Source: Podospora pseudocomata (lineage: Eukaryota > Ascomycota > Sordariomycetes > Sordariales > Podosporaceae). From it: DNA of 64,000 nucleotides. The notes beneath the pieces were generated by a model. That model was not told the DNA's origin. It worked only from the letters and a program-made list of their open reading frames with translations, and did not search any database. Shown piece after piece: positions 19,544 through 31,066 of this stretch. Numbering within the stretch: the first letter of the stretch is position 1; each line of letters opens with the position of its first letter. The position numbers and the translations under genes were made by a program. Location of the stretch: positions 5,518,001 through 5,582,000 of the forward strand of contig NW_026946363.1 in assembly GCF_035222375.1 (NCBI RefSeq), read 5' to 3'.

Positions 19544-22421
19544 ATGGATCAAATGGACTATGAGATGCACCAGGCCGAGGTGCCAACCTCTCAGGCGCCC
19601 GCACATCCAGCAACGCATTCCGGATTCCAAGGTGTGCCACCACAGGGTCAGGGCGGTTGTCCCTTTTTCCGGAATGAACAACAGCATCGCCAGCCATCAG
19701 GCTTGCCCCATCTTCACCCCTCATACCCGCACTACCACCATGGCGTTAACTCTCTGTACCACCTGTCCAGACAAAACCAAGGACCCCACGCTCCTCGGCC
19801 ATCCCACAGCCGCAACCTCTCCCTTCAGCCACACCATCACCCTCAACAGCCCAGCCACGGACAACTGCAACAGCAACAACAGCAACAACCACAACAACAA
19901 CAGCCACAACAACCGCAGCAGCAGCAACAACACCAACAACACCAACAGCAACAACAACAACAGACTCAAAACCCCCCATTGTCTCTGCCACTGCCTCATT
20001 CCCAGTCCCACTCGCACTCGCACTCGCACTCCCTCTCTCATCCCCATCCGCACTCGCACTACGATCCGATCTACCCCGGATGGTCCTCTTCGGCACAGAG
20101 CGCCAGTCCCGCATATCAGTGGGTGGCCCCCGCTTCTGTCCCCGGCCCTCCCCCGTCACATGCCGTCCCGCTCCTTTCGGTTCCGTTGCAGCTGCAGTCA
20201 ATCTTGAGGCCGTCAGGCTCCGATCAATTCTTTCCCAACGGCGGAGCAGGGAGTACAAACCCTAGCGGGTCCAACTCTGTGCTACCCAGCTTTCACTCGA
20301 ACCAAAATCTTCCACATCTCGATTCCACCGTGCCACCACCCTTCTCCTTCCCCTACCGCCATCCTTCTGCCCTCCACCGGTTTTCGGTGGCGCCAGCTAT
20401 TCAGAACCACCAGAGCCACTCGGGCTTGCCACAAGCCCCGTCTTTTCCTCAAGCGTCAACCCAAAACCAAACCCACCAACTTTACCAGACTCAGCCTGGC
20501 CGGGAGGCGCTGTCTTCCGTAGCCATGAATACCGACCGCCCTTCTCCCGGCGATGCTCCCCCCGCTCAGCCCTCCCAGGCAGCTTCGAGTACCAACATGT
20601 CTTCCAACCCAAGTTCCGGAGCCGGCCCGGCGTCCTCTGGCTTGCCCCAGCCGGTCAATGGCTCAGGGGAGCCGTCGAGACGATCGGATCGTGGCCCCGG
20701 GAGCAACATGGCGTCCGGTCAGTTACCGCTTCCCGAACCTCGCCCAATGACCGCCGGTGACTCGACCCTGGCCATGTATCGGGGGTTCAGTGGTGAACAA
20801 CGCCGAAGCGTGATTCGTCGAGCTCGTGCTGAGCTGGCCCAACCAACCGGCGACGACTACGATGAAAGCGAAGAGGACTACAGCCCGATCGACGACGACG
20901 ATGAAGCGTACCGCTTTGCCACCCAGTTCGGCCACGGATACATGCCGGACGAGAGTCGTCTCCGCCAACAGCAGCTTCTTCGTGGCCAGATGTCGAGCAA
21001 CAAGCGTGTGGCCTCCAAGAAAGCATTGGCCTCGTTGCAGAGCGTCGATATGGAGAGCCTGACGGCATCCGAGAGAAGTAAGTGCCCCCTGCCCCTCCAG
21101 GTGTCAGTTCGAGCTCAACGGTGCTGACTTGGCCGACAGCCTGTGTCATTTGCTACAATGACTTTGGAGTGACGAGTCCCGAGGGGATCAGCGAGGCTCC
21201 GCTTCGACTTCCAAAGTGCAAGCACATTTTCGGTGACCACTGCATCAAGAAGTGGTTTGAAGAGTCTGACAGCTGCCCTTACTGCCGAGACAAGGTGCCT
21301 TCTGACCCTGTCATGCCCCCCAGTGTTCAGGGATATATTCGAGCGTGAGTTGTTTGGGATTTCAAAAGCTGTGGCGCTGTCGAGTGGGTATGCTAACAGC
21401 TGTCAACAGGACGGCAGAGTTTGTAGGAATGCCATATCGGCATGGCCCAGAACCAGGCAGCCGATTGCCTACCCACCCGCCGTCGAGAAGTGTCCAGAGC
21501 GGGGAGCGCCGGGCCTCTCCCTCCGACCCCTCGACCGAAAGCATGCGGAGGACTCGGGCCCGTTTCGGTGCCGCCCGTGGCTACGGCCCTCCAGCTTCGA
21601 ACTTTGCCACTCCTTCGGGCTCTCGCCCGGGGCCTCCCCATGGTGCTTTCCCGAGCATGGCCAGTTTTCCTGGCTCAGTTGGTGCTGCCCCCCCGGGGCC
21701 ATTCCAACCAAGTGGCCCGCCAGGAGCAAGCGGTGAGCAACAGATGCCCCTCCTTGCCCCCCCTGTTTCCTTTCCCTTCACCCAAGAAAGTTCCGTCGGG
21801 CTGACTGGGCTGCTTCGCGCCGGGCGGCAGCTCCAACCGGGTATGGGCAGCAACAGCAACATGGGCAGGGGCACCCTCTTCCCCGATACTATGCGCCATA
21901 ACCTGTTGCAGTTTTCGGCGCCGCCTGCACCGGCCGACTCTCTGAGGAGCCCTTCGATCCTCCGTCCTAACCCGTCTGCTTTTCCGTCTTTGTTACCCGA
22001 TCTGAACGCACCATGCACGCACCCATTTTTGGCAGCTGTGCGTCAGGGAATGTCCGCCCGCGGCGCGAACCCTACTCCTCAGCCGGCCCCAGCCCCCCGG
22101 AACTTGTCAAGAGCCAGACCGGGATACAACTCGACATACTCGACCACGAGGGACGGCCGGTCAAATGCCGACTTGATTGCGGAGGTAGAGGCTCAGTTGA
22201 GAGCAGAGACGCTTGGACCGGCTTCCAGCAGAACGTTGGGTGGCCCACAGGTCGTTCGCGAGCGGCTGCATCAGCAACGGGCGTCATCAACAAGCTTGCT
22301 CGCTCCCCAGCGAGGCTATGGCCATCCGCAGCCTCAGTTGCCCCAGAACACCCGCGGGGAAGCGGGTGAGCCGCCACAAAAACGACGTCGGAGCGGTAGC
22401 TTCAGCGAGGGGAAGCAGTGA
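19544..22421 (+). CDS. RING-finger protein with poly-Gln and His-rich N-terminus
   Basis: Exons 19544-21077, 21140-21344 and 21410-22421 give 916 residues; both introns restore frame, and the second has a clear TGCTAAC branch site. The N-terminus is low-complexity: poly-Gln at about 108-142, His/Ser repeats at 150-172, and Pro/Ser-rich sequence to about 400. An acidic patch at about 443-455 precedes the RING at 513-560. The visible metal ligands are C513, C516, C538, H540, C546, C557 and C560; the usual fifth ligand is Gly (G543) in KCKHIFGDHCIKKW. The C-terminal third is Pro/Ser-rich and ends with a basic nuclear-localisation-like QKRRRSG. An E3 ubiquitin ligase role is inferred from the RING. 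The first intron falls immediately before the first zinc ligand. The very long upstream region suggests complex regulation. Confidence 0.85.
19868..19970 (+). repeat. CAA/CAG repeat encoding poly-Gln
   Basis: Mixed CAA and CAG codons encode a long Gln run with a few His and Pro residues within the RING gene. The mixed codons suggest it is less slippage-prone than a pure CAG tract. Confidence 0.9.
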
Positions 22422-24436
22422 GCGAGAGGCGGCCACTGACAACGAACCAGCTTTTGTGATTTCTTTTTCTCTTTTTCCCTTCATCCTTAATACCCAAACT
22501 CGTCTCTTTTTTTTTTTTTTTTTTTTCCCATCAACTCTGCGACGTTTTCGTCTCCTCTCCTGATGCCTTTCCGGAGTCGATCTATACCATGCCTCCCACT
22601 CTTTGTTTTCTCCTTTTCTTTTTTCTTTCCCACTCGTACCGCACAGACAATATGGGCATAGACTTTTGATTTTTTTCGGGAGCAACACAAAACGGCACAG
22701 CAGCTGAAGTTCTGAGACTTCTTTCTTCAATCGCCACTATTTTCTTTTCGGCGCTTTTTAACCTCGTGTGGCTTTGATCATTGCGAGCCACGGGTTACCA
22801 ACAAGAACGGCGTTTTCTTTTTCGCCAGTGGGAGGAAAACGAAACGCGATTTGGGATGGCTTACGCGGGAGCTCGGTTTTTCGGTTCAGTTCACCAAGAG
22901 TGACTTTTCGTTTTCTTTGACTGGAGGGGTGGGAAGGAAAGGGAATGGTTTTGGTTTTGGCTTGGTGCTGTTTTTTCTCATTTGGCCTCATTGCGAAAAC
23001 GAATCGGCTATGAGAGGACATTGTTCGGAAAGGGGGGATTCATGATGGAGTTTTGTCACTTTTTTTCTCTTTTTTTTTTCTTTTTTTTTTTTACGTTGAC
23101 AATCAGTCTGCGATTTGCGATTCGGTGGGGATTGCGTCCGGCAAGAATGAGACCAGGCAGCGAAGAACGGGCAGCAAGTGAATCTACGAGAACGGAGAAG
23201 GAAGAGAGATTTGCAGCGGAGTGAGCAAAGGGCATGGAATAAGTGGACTGGACTGGAAGTGATGATGGGACGGGTAGTGGGAATGGTAATCTCGCCACTT
23301 TGAGGGGGGCGGTGGCTAGACGAGATGAGATGGGATGGATGGGATCCGATTTCGTGCCTTGGGCTATTGTCTCTTTTATACTTGTTACCCTGAATTCGTC
23401 GTCACTTCGGTCTAGCTTCTTTCGTTGATGCCTCCTAGCCTTGCGGTAAACAGGAGCAAAGGCTGGCGAAACAGAATAGGGAGACTACATCACTCTTCTC
23501 AATAAGCGCTTGGTGTTCTGTGGGGTAGCTGTGATTCGTGAAGAGGAATAGCAGCAGAATAAGCGATGGTTAAATATGTTTTGCGGTGCATGAAACCAAG
23601 CAGAGTGGATATATCTCTGAAATCCTCGACACCAGCTCCAGGGACGTCTGGCACTGGTCAATAACACGTACCTACCCCTTCTCTTGAACAACATGCGAAA
23701 GGCGAATACGAAACTTGCTCTTCTGATCTCATCATGAATTTCCTTGTAAGAAGAACCCCTCCCCTGTCCTCTTTTAAATATATATATATATATATATATA
23801 TAAAAGAGGTTGCCCTTGAGATATTCCATCCTATTTGACCAAAGATATCGGGCAAGCACACCAATGACAAATTTAGCAAGGATAGAAATATACATCCTTT
23901 CTAGTCGTCCTGGCCGGCTTGAAATAGCTAATACTGTAAGTCGAGAGATGACAAGAAGAAGTATATCTACTGGAAAACATAGTCATAAGGGACGTAAGAC
24001 GTGCTCAGGCATGGCGAAGAGGCTACGTTGACTCGAAAGGATGATTGGTTAAGTGCGGGTAGGCATGAGAGAAAGCTTTTTGAGGCCTGAGAAGGAACGG
24101 ATCTATCTTTCCACATGAGGCAAGGATGGAGTGGGGCTAGTTATAAGGGACAATAGTATATTTTAAGAGGAGGTTATGTCGGGGGTTTACTTGCTTGGAC
24201 GAAAGCCGGTTGGTTTGTGTTACAGTTGGAGGTGTCATCTCAGCTTGCGGGTGGAAGATGATCAAGAAGCAATCGCAAGTCGAGTCCGTCTTTTTTTTTT
24301 CATTTTTTTTTTTCATCCAGTCCCGGATTATCATATCATTCTCAAGAGGAAACTGGAAGACCCAATAAAGCTCGTTGTTCAAATTTCAAAATATCTCTCG
24401 TTGCTCAACCCACGCCAACACTATACATCCCACCCC
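22422..24436. other. Convergent 3' region between the RING and APH-kinase genes
   Basis: This 2-kb stretch lies between two gene 3' ends. It contains a 22-base T run (about 22507-22528), further T-rich blocks near 23060-23092, a TA dinucleotide repeat (about 23777-23803) and T-runs near 24290-24315. No family-like coding frame is seen. Confidence 0.5.
23777..23803. repeat. (TA)n dinucleotide repeat
   Basis: About thirteen TA units form a pure dinucleotide microsatellite in non-coding DNA. Confidence 0.9.
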
Positions 24437-25706
24437 TCATAACTTACTCTTCTTGGCCTCCGCCCCCTTGCTGCTCTGCGCCAGCTCCCACGCAAATTCA
24501 GCAAACAGCGTCCTCGCATCCCCGTGCCTCTTGGCCTGCTCACTGCTCGCCTGCCTCCTCGCCAACCTAGCGGCAATCCCCTGGCAAATCGCCGCCAACC
24601 TGAAAATACTAAACGCCTGCGCCCACTGCAGCTCCCTCCTCCTCGTCTCCACCACCGCCCTATCCTCCTCCCTCGCCTCGGGCTCCAGCACCGCAAAATA
24701 CAACTCTGTCAAATCCTCCCTCGACGGCAACCCTCTCGTCGCCTTGGGCAAGAACCCAGGGTGCAAGTGCACCGACCGAGCAGGGTCCAAAAACGCGGTG
24801 TAATACGGCGTCAGCAAGTTCGCCAAATCGGAAAGGGGGTGCCCGATGGTGGACATCTCCCAGCTTTGTTTGTGACAGCACTTGTTAGCATGGTAGTCGC
24901 AAGCAGCACAGGGAAGGAGAAGGGGGTCATACTCCAGAATCCCAATCACCCTCGGCTCCGTCTTGTGGAAGACCAGGTTGTCAATCTTGAAGTCTCCGTG
25001 GATCAGCGTCCCCTTGTCCGCCGGCTGGGCCTTCCCATCGCTGAAGAAGGCCATGAGCTCCTCGAAGAAGGGGAGTTGTCCGACTTGCTCTTTCGTGTCC
25101 ACGTCCTCGACCGCGGCCTGGGCACCGCAGATTTGCTTCCAGGTGGCGATCTGCCGGTTGTAGAAGCCGTCGTGGCGGCCGAAGCTCTCCAGCCCGACGC
25201 TTTTTGGGTCGATGCGGTGGAGTTTGGCCAGGGTGCGGACGGCGTCGGCCCAGATGGCGCGGCGGTGGTCGGGGAGGACGTTGGGGATGACGGGGTCTTC
25301 GAAGATGCGCCCGTCGAGGAACTCCATGATGTAGAAGGGGGTGCCGATGACAGAGTCATCTTCGCAGAGGCAGTAGGCTCTGGGCACGGGGACGTCGGTG
25401 GTGGAGAGGGCGGCGATGATGCGGTACTCGCGCTCGACCTTGTGGGCGGTTTTGGAGACGAGCTTTCCGGGAGGCTTCTTGCGGAGGACGTAGCGGTCGC
25501 CAGAGGGGGTGGTGAGCTGGTAGGTGGGGTTTGATTGGCCGAATCCAAACTGTTTTGTGGTGTTAGCAGTGGTGATGATGAAGGGGGGTGGTGACGAGGT
25601 GAGTTACCTGGTGGACTTCAAGGGGCGTCTCAATCTCAGGGACGGTCTTGTTCAGCCATCGCTCCAAGGAGCGGATGTCGATTGGGTGACGGACTCTTCC
25701 TGCCAT
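24437..25706 (-). CDS. Aminoglycoside-phosphotransferase-fold kinase, ACAD10/11-like
   Basis: My three-exon model is 25706-25608, 25549-24933 and 24863-24437, giving 380 residues. The family features are GFGQSNPTYQL at about 35-45 (nucleotide-binding loop region), LRKKPPGKL (Lys of the N-lobe), HGDFKIDNLVFH at 217-228 (catalytic Asp219, Asn224) and, after splicing, GILDWEMSTIGHPLSDLA with the metal-binding Asp at 239. This is the pattern of the APH domain found in ACAD10/ACAD11 and their stand-alone fungal homologues. In ACAD10/11 the domain phosphorylates 4-hydroxy fatty acyl groups; whether this protein does so is inference. The second intron (69 bases) has no stop and keeps frame, so a naive frame reads through it and loses the DWE motif. 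No peroxisomal or mitochondrial signal is obvious. Confidence 0.85.
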
Positions 25707-27649
25707 TATGAACTGTTTCCTTTTCTAACTTTGCGCGCAGTAGTCCAAACCAGATTAGCCAAACAAAGCGGTGTTGTTTTTATAGATGTCGATATCCAGC
25801 CTCCCCTCTTCAACTTGGTATCCGGGACTCGACTCAAGCAACAAATACCCCCGCCACCGCTACTTGCGACTGGCTGGCGCGCTGGGGTTACGGAGCTGTA
25901 GCGAACACAAACACCAATGAGAAAGCGAGCGCGTGCTTGCTTGATGACGCCAGAACGAAGCAGCAAAAAGGAATCACGACAGCAAAAAGGGACAATGGTG
26001 GATGCTACAGGTCCATGGTCAAATAATAGGAAGGCCCTACTATCCGAGGCTGCGGCTACGAGAGCGAACGCGGTGGTGGTGATGATGGACTTGAGCCGAG
26101 GTTGCAACGCAAGTTCCTAGGTCAGCTCTCCAACAGTGAGGCGAGGCACAACGTGAGCCAAGCCCAGCCGGCGGCACATTTCCGGCAGCGCCCCGGCACT
26201 GGATCCGCACCCCGCACGGGGCTAGCCGCTTTGTCTCTCCGATTTCGATGCAGTTTGAACATACCGATATCTGATGGGAGTTCTTCAATATCATATGAAA
26301 TGAATGGGGACTGCTGACACGGTGACCAACTCATGGAAGCCTGTCAAGTAGACTGCAGCAAAATTGGACGCGCAGAAGCATGATGACGCTCCTGGCCATC
26401 AAGGTGCAACTCCTCCAGAAGCCATCATCACCAGTGGGTCATCACTCACGGTTTGGGCACCTTACCCCAGATTCCCTCCTCCTCCTCCAGACTTTGGGGG
26501 AAGGCTTATTCCCACCACACCATCGGGAACCATCTTCCTTCCTCTGGGTGAAAGCACCTCATCTGTTTCCTGAGATGGTGTTTGGTTGTCTCCGAGGTCG
26601 TCATCATTCGAGTCGAAACGTCGAAGCAGTATCGCGCAAACACCATGGCGCTGCGGCATTGACAAAAACAAACTTCCACCTAAAAAAAAGAAAAAAAAAT
26701 ATCAGCATCAACCAAAGATCAAAGTGGAATACCAGATTGCATGAAATTGGACATTTTGAAGTGTGCAAAAAAAGTTGCAAAAAGAAGAATCGAATTCTGG
26801 ATGTACCAGAGGTTTTGTTTCCAAAGATTGTAGAATGGAGTATTTGAGGCCAACTCACGGTCACATCCGGTAAAAGGCAGGAAATGAGTTCGGACTGAGC
26901 GGGCCTACTCCGATCAAAACCTGCAAACTTGGAGCTTATAAAAGCCTGCTCCACTAAAACTATGGATCAATGCGTTTTGCACAATAGCACAAATAGTGCT
27001 TTCACAACCTGATCATTGTTTATGCAACCCCCCTGTTTCTCCATCTTCACTTGATGTGTGTGTACCTCAAGTCATTTCAGTCATTCAAAGTGCCAACAAA
27101 AGTCACACAGGCCAGCTAAACACCTCGTTGGACATCTTCAACGCACCTCGATAGACATCCGGCCCCAATAGCGGGCGAAAACAAAAATCGCTTCTTCAGT
27201 CCACAAACCTCATCTAAACTGCCAAAAAAAAAAAAAAAAAAAAGTCGTCTTGAGCTTGTAGCACATTTGTTTAAACGCTTCCATCTGCTTTGATTCACAA
27301 ATCACCTAGTTGCCGATCAGCAAATTAGTTCCCGGCTGTCAAATAGAACTGTCAAATAGGAATACTTCAGCGATTGCACCGCCCTCAAAAACAGGCACCA
27401 AAACTAGCTCTCGATCCGTCACGTGTTGTATGACAATGTGAGCAACCATGAGAAACCAGTTGCACAAACAGAAAGTTGTGTCGAATGTGGTGTCGTCTTC
27501 TACCTTTATTATCTCGATATACTAACATGCGCCCTTTGTCCTAATCTTCCGTCCAATGATGCTATATTCCCAACCTCTAAACGCCATTTACACAGTGGTA
27601 TCATTTTGTTATCCCTACAAACTCCAGAACCTTTCACTCTCAGTCCCAT
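25707..27649. other. Intergenic region between the APH kinase and RAD17
   Basis: About 1.9 kb between the start of the kinase gene and the stop of RAD17, both on the minus strand. It is AT-richer than coding DNA, with A-runs near 26680-26700 and 27222-27243. No recognisable gene, tRNA or repeat family is present. Confidence 0.5.
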
Positions 27650-30556
27650 CTAATCATCCTCAATATCATCATCACTAATTACCAAACTCTCCATCGGCAA
27701 CCTCTGCATCTCCTCTTCTCCATCCCCTGCCTTTTGCGTCGGATGAAGAATCGCACCCAGTCCCATCCTCCTCTTCTTCCGTGGAGTCATCTCCTCGGTC
27801 GGTTTATCCGTAGCCCAAGAGGTTGCTGCCTCTTTCGCACCTCCGCTGTCCTCGTCTGCCGAGTCCGCCCCATCTTCCGAGTCCGCACCCGCTCGACCAA
27901 TGCCCCTGAAGGAAGCGATCTTTTCCAGCTCTTTAGCTTGTGAGGTGCAAAACGCCGATCGGTTGCGGCGGGCGATGTGCGCCATGTATGGTAGGCGCTC
28001 GAGCAGAAGCTCCTGACGAGCGGCATTGCCAAGTGATAGTAGAGGTGTATGAGAAGGTGGTTCTGCTTTTGGCTGTTGCTGGTTGTGACGAGCAGACGAG
28101 GCGAACTGGCTACTGGTGGTCCCGAATGGCACTGCTTTCCGAAGGGCAGACGCACCATGGGAACCGCCCCCTTGTGATGCTGATGAGTGGTGACCAGGCC
28201 CACCATATTCCCCTTTAAGCATCTTGGTAGCCATCAGGTCCGTCAGACCCTCCAGTTCCTCCTTCGTCCGCCACAGTTTCAGATACGTAGGATAAAACAT
28301 CTTGTAAGCATCGTTGCCACGGCTACCCCCTTGCGTAGGGTGGCTTTGCCGTTTCACGGGCGATGGCAGCGAAAAGAGCAGTCCTCGGACAGCAACCTGA
28401 AAGGCCATCTCATCCTGCCTTAAAACATGGCTGCTTGAATCCTTCCCTGCATACCCACCTCCATAGCCTTTGCCTCCAAAGAAGATATCCCAGGATGGGC
28501 ACAGGAGGTCAGCTTCAGATAGGTAATCAAGGCAGCCGTTGATGTAATCCAGCGATGAGTTCTCATCCTGAGGCGAAGTTTGCTCACACGACAAGGGGTA
28601 GTTCTCGTGTAATGCTGAGATAAACGTATGGGTATCAGTTCCAGTCTCATCCATCAACGTATCAACCGAAACAAGCGATGGGTTAGGCTTCGCAAACCGC
28701 GCCATATGGCTAGGCAGCGTTTCTGCTGCCGATGTTGGTTCGCCTGTCAGCTTACCACCTCTCTTGTTGTACACCACTTTGCCCACGGCATGGAATATCC
28801 CGAGCGTCGCCTCTCGCTGCGAAACGAGCTCTAAGCTATCCTTCTCACCCTTGGTCAAAGTGGGCACGCTTTTCGATTTCTTCGTCTTGGCCAAGGCGAC
28901 TTGAGAACCCCAATCGGTATCATCGTCGCCTTTGACGCAGAGAAACTCCAAGGAGGACACAGCACTGCGGATATCACCAATTTCGCCCAGTCGCTGCAGC
29001 ACAAGCGGTCCGGGTGTCCGTCGTCTTCCCGATTTGCGTGCCTCTTTTTGCACTATCACCTCCAAGGCTTTCGCCAGGAGTGTTGGTGCAACAGGGTTGA
29101 ACTCAACGATTGCCGTCCCAGGGTGTCGAAGAACCTCGGGTCCTAGTAATCGATGTGCCGTAAAGCTATCTGCTGAAGCAGACGCAGTAGTGAGCAGTGT
29201 TTCCGAAATAACCATGACAATAGGCGTGATGGACCCCGAAGAAGAAGCCCGGCCCCATCCCACCATGGCCGGCATATTCGCTGCCAAATACTGTATTATC
29301 GCATTTCGAAAAGAGACCAACCCTGCAGATGACCGCATAAAGGTGTTGGGAAACTCTTCAATCAAGATCAGCTTCTTGTCTGACCCATTCTGTGCCGACA
29401 AATGCGGAGGCGCCATCTCTGGTTCCTGCTCTTCGTCTTCTTCGAAGTCTAACTGCCCAAATTTCCCACCCCGACCGAGGAATTCTTCGAATTGTGATGC
29501 TGCGCTCTGGTAAGCCTGCCCCACAGCCCCGAATGAATTGTTTGGGTTCCTCCACTCCAGAACCTCGCATTTCAGATCCTTGGCGAGCAGTCGTAGCGTT
29601 GTCGTCTTCCCTGTCCCTGCCGCTCCCTTCAAAATCAACAACCGTTGTCTTAACCTCCCACCATACACATCCTCCAACCACCTTCTCACATCCGCCACCT
29701 TCTTCTTATGAACCGCCAATTCCTCCAGGTTAACCGGTCCATACTTCTCCGACCATGGCCGCGGATCGTCGTCTACTATGCTCGGCTTTTCCACATGTTG
29801 CGTCTGGCTAGGAGTTTGACTCGCAGACATGACAGTCCCACCCTTACTCCTGTTCAAGAACCTCGCCCCTCCCGCGCTCAGACTCCCGTTAGAATGCTGC
29901 GATAGCGGCAGTTGCGATGCTCCAACCCCAATCCCACTCCCATCGTTTTCTTTCCGTTTCTGAGCCCTCAACCCAATGATGCTCTTCCCAGGCTGTGTAG
30001 TTACCGTCGCGCTGGCGCTCCTCCTCACCAGCGGCATATCATCGTCATCAATAGGGTCACTGATGATATCCTCAATCTCCAATACCTGCGTCTTGTTTGT
30101 CGTAACCCCATTACCCTTGTTACTTCCCGTCCCAGTCGAGTTCCGTTGCGCCTGTTTCGAAAACAACGTCCTTAAATCCCCCGACTTCCCCTTCTCCTCC
30201 TCCAGCGCCCTCTTCCCAGCCGCCGCTCGAGTAGCCCGAGTCTTGATCGGGCTCTTCGATTGGGTTCCTGCAGCCGCAGCACCAAAGTTCCTACTCCTCT
30301 TCCGTACCGGACTCGGGCTTTCCTCGATTATCGACTCCTCCAAATCCAATCTTGATTGTGATTTTTGCGGTGAGTTCTCCGGTGACGAGACCAAAAAACG
30401 CTGGATAGTGTTTCGAGCCGACGTTCGCGTCGCGGGTCTGGGGTTTTGTTTCACGGGTGGGGAAGGAGAGTGGTTGATATCAAAGTCGGCATCGTCATCG
30501 TCCGAGTCGTCTATCACGGCGGCGCGCTTCCGGCGTTTGGTTGGTGGGGGAGGCAT
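27650..30556 (-). CDS. RAD17: Checkpoint clamp loader subunit Rad17/Rad24
   Basis: A single exon from the ATG at 30556 gives 968 residues. A disordered N-terminus with basic clusters (TKRRKRA at 6-12, RKRSR) precedes the core, which opens with DPRPWSEKYGPVNLEELAVH (about 265-283), the classic Rad17 entry. Walker A is GAAGTGKTT (311-319); Walker B appears as KLILIEEFPN. The central AAA+ and lid region follow, with YLSEADLLCPSW and later AYKMFYPTYLKLWR. The tail is acidic and ends SLVISDDDIEDD. Rad17 with Rfc2-5 loads the 9-1-1 clamp on RPA-coated recessed DNA ends and activates ATR/Mec1 signalling. An in-frame ATG at 30877 would add 107 residues; I prefer 30556 because it gives the usual basic nuclear-type N-terminus. 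Confidence 0.9.
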   Translation of the reverse strand: MPPPPTKRRKRAAVIDDSDDDDADFDINHSPSPPVKQNPRPATRTSARNTIQRFLVSSPENSPQKSQSRLDLEESIIEESPSPVRKRSRNFGAAAAGTQSKSPIKTRATRAAAGKRALEEEKGKSGDLRTLFSKQAQRNSTGTGSNKGNGVTTNKTQVLEIEDIISDPIDDDDMPLVRRSASATVTTQPGKSIIGLRAQKRKENDGSGIGVGASQLPLSQHSNGSLSAGGARFLNRSKGGTVMSASQTPSQTQHVEKPSIVDDDPRPWSEKYGPVNLEELAVHKKKVADVRRWLEDVYGGRLRQRLLILKGAAGTGKTTTLRLLAKDLKCEVLEWRNPNNSFGAVGQAYQSAASQFEEFLGRGGKFGQLDFEEDEEQEPEMAPPHLSAQNGSDKKLILIEEFPNTFMRSSAGLVSFRNAIIQYLAANMPAMVGWGRASSSGSITPIVMVISETLLTTASASADSFTAHRLLGPEVLRHPGTAIVEFNPVAPTLLAKALEVIVQKEARKSGRRRTPGPLVLQRLGEIGDIRSAVSSLEFLCVKGDDDTDWGSQVALAKTKKSKSVPTLTKGEKDSLELVSQREATLGIFHAVGKVVYNKRGGKLTGEPTSAAETLPSHMARFAKPNPSLVSVDTLMDETGTDTHTFISALHENYPLSCEQTSPQDENSSLDYINGCLDYLSEADLLCPSWDIFFGGKGYGGGYAGKDSSSHVLRQDEMAFQVAVRGLLFSLPSPVKRQSHPTQGGSRGNDAYKMFYPTYLKLWRTKEELEGLTDLMATKMLKGEYGGPGHHSSASQGGGSHGASALRKAVPFGTTSSQFASSARHNQQQPKAEPPSHTPLLSLGNAARQELLLERLPYMAHIARRNRSAFCTSQAKELEKIASFRGIGRAGADSEDGADSADEDSGGAKEAATSWATDKPTEEMTPRKKRRMGLGAILHPTQKAGDGEEEMQRLPMESLVISDDDIEDD

Positions 30557-31066
30557 TGCGCCTGGGTTTGGGTGAAAGCTGTAGGTGGTTTGCACGGGAC
30601 TGGAATGCGGTGATTGCTTTGTTTGAAGCGTTATCGACCCGATGGAAGTAAAACATCCATCATTTGGAAAGTGGTTTGGTGAAGGTTCAGGTTGTGTGGG
30701 AAGCTGAAAGCGTTGACAAGGCTGCGTCTTGAATTGGGAATCAAGTTGCGGTGCCCCGGCGCCAGGCAGCCAGCGAGCTGCAGGGGGAACCTGACGATCC
30801 ACAAGGTCTGTGCTCCTACGTACAGATAGGACAGCCCTAACCCTTCGCTTTGTCACCGCAGCCACGATAGCTAACATGAAGAGACATGAATTGGACCGAG
30901 TATGAAATTATATGCCTGCTACAACCTCCTCGATAATATTGCAGTTTTTATGCCAAAAAGAACCCCCAAAATATAACATGTAAGCTCAGCTGAAACGACC
31001 GTTTTGATGCCAACTCACAGATCAACTTCCGCACCCATATCTCAACCTCCCCTCTCCCTCAACCCT
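30557..31066. other. RAD17 upstream region
   Basis: This holds the RAD17 promoter and leader and the 3' end of the AflY-like gene. The RAD17 frame stays open, with an ATG, to 30877. The stretch 30890-31000 is AT-rich. No other feature is seen. Confidence 0.5.
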
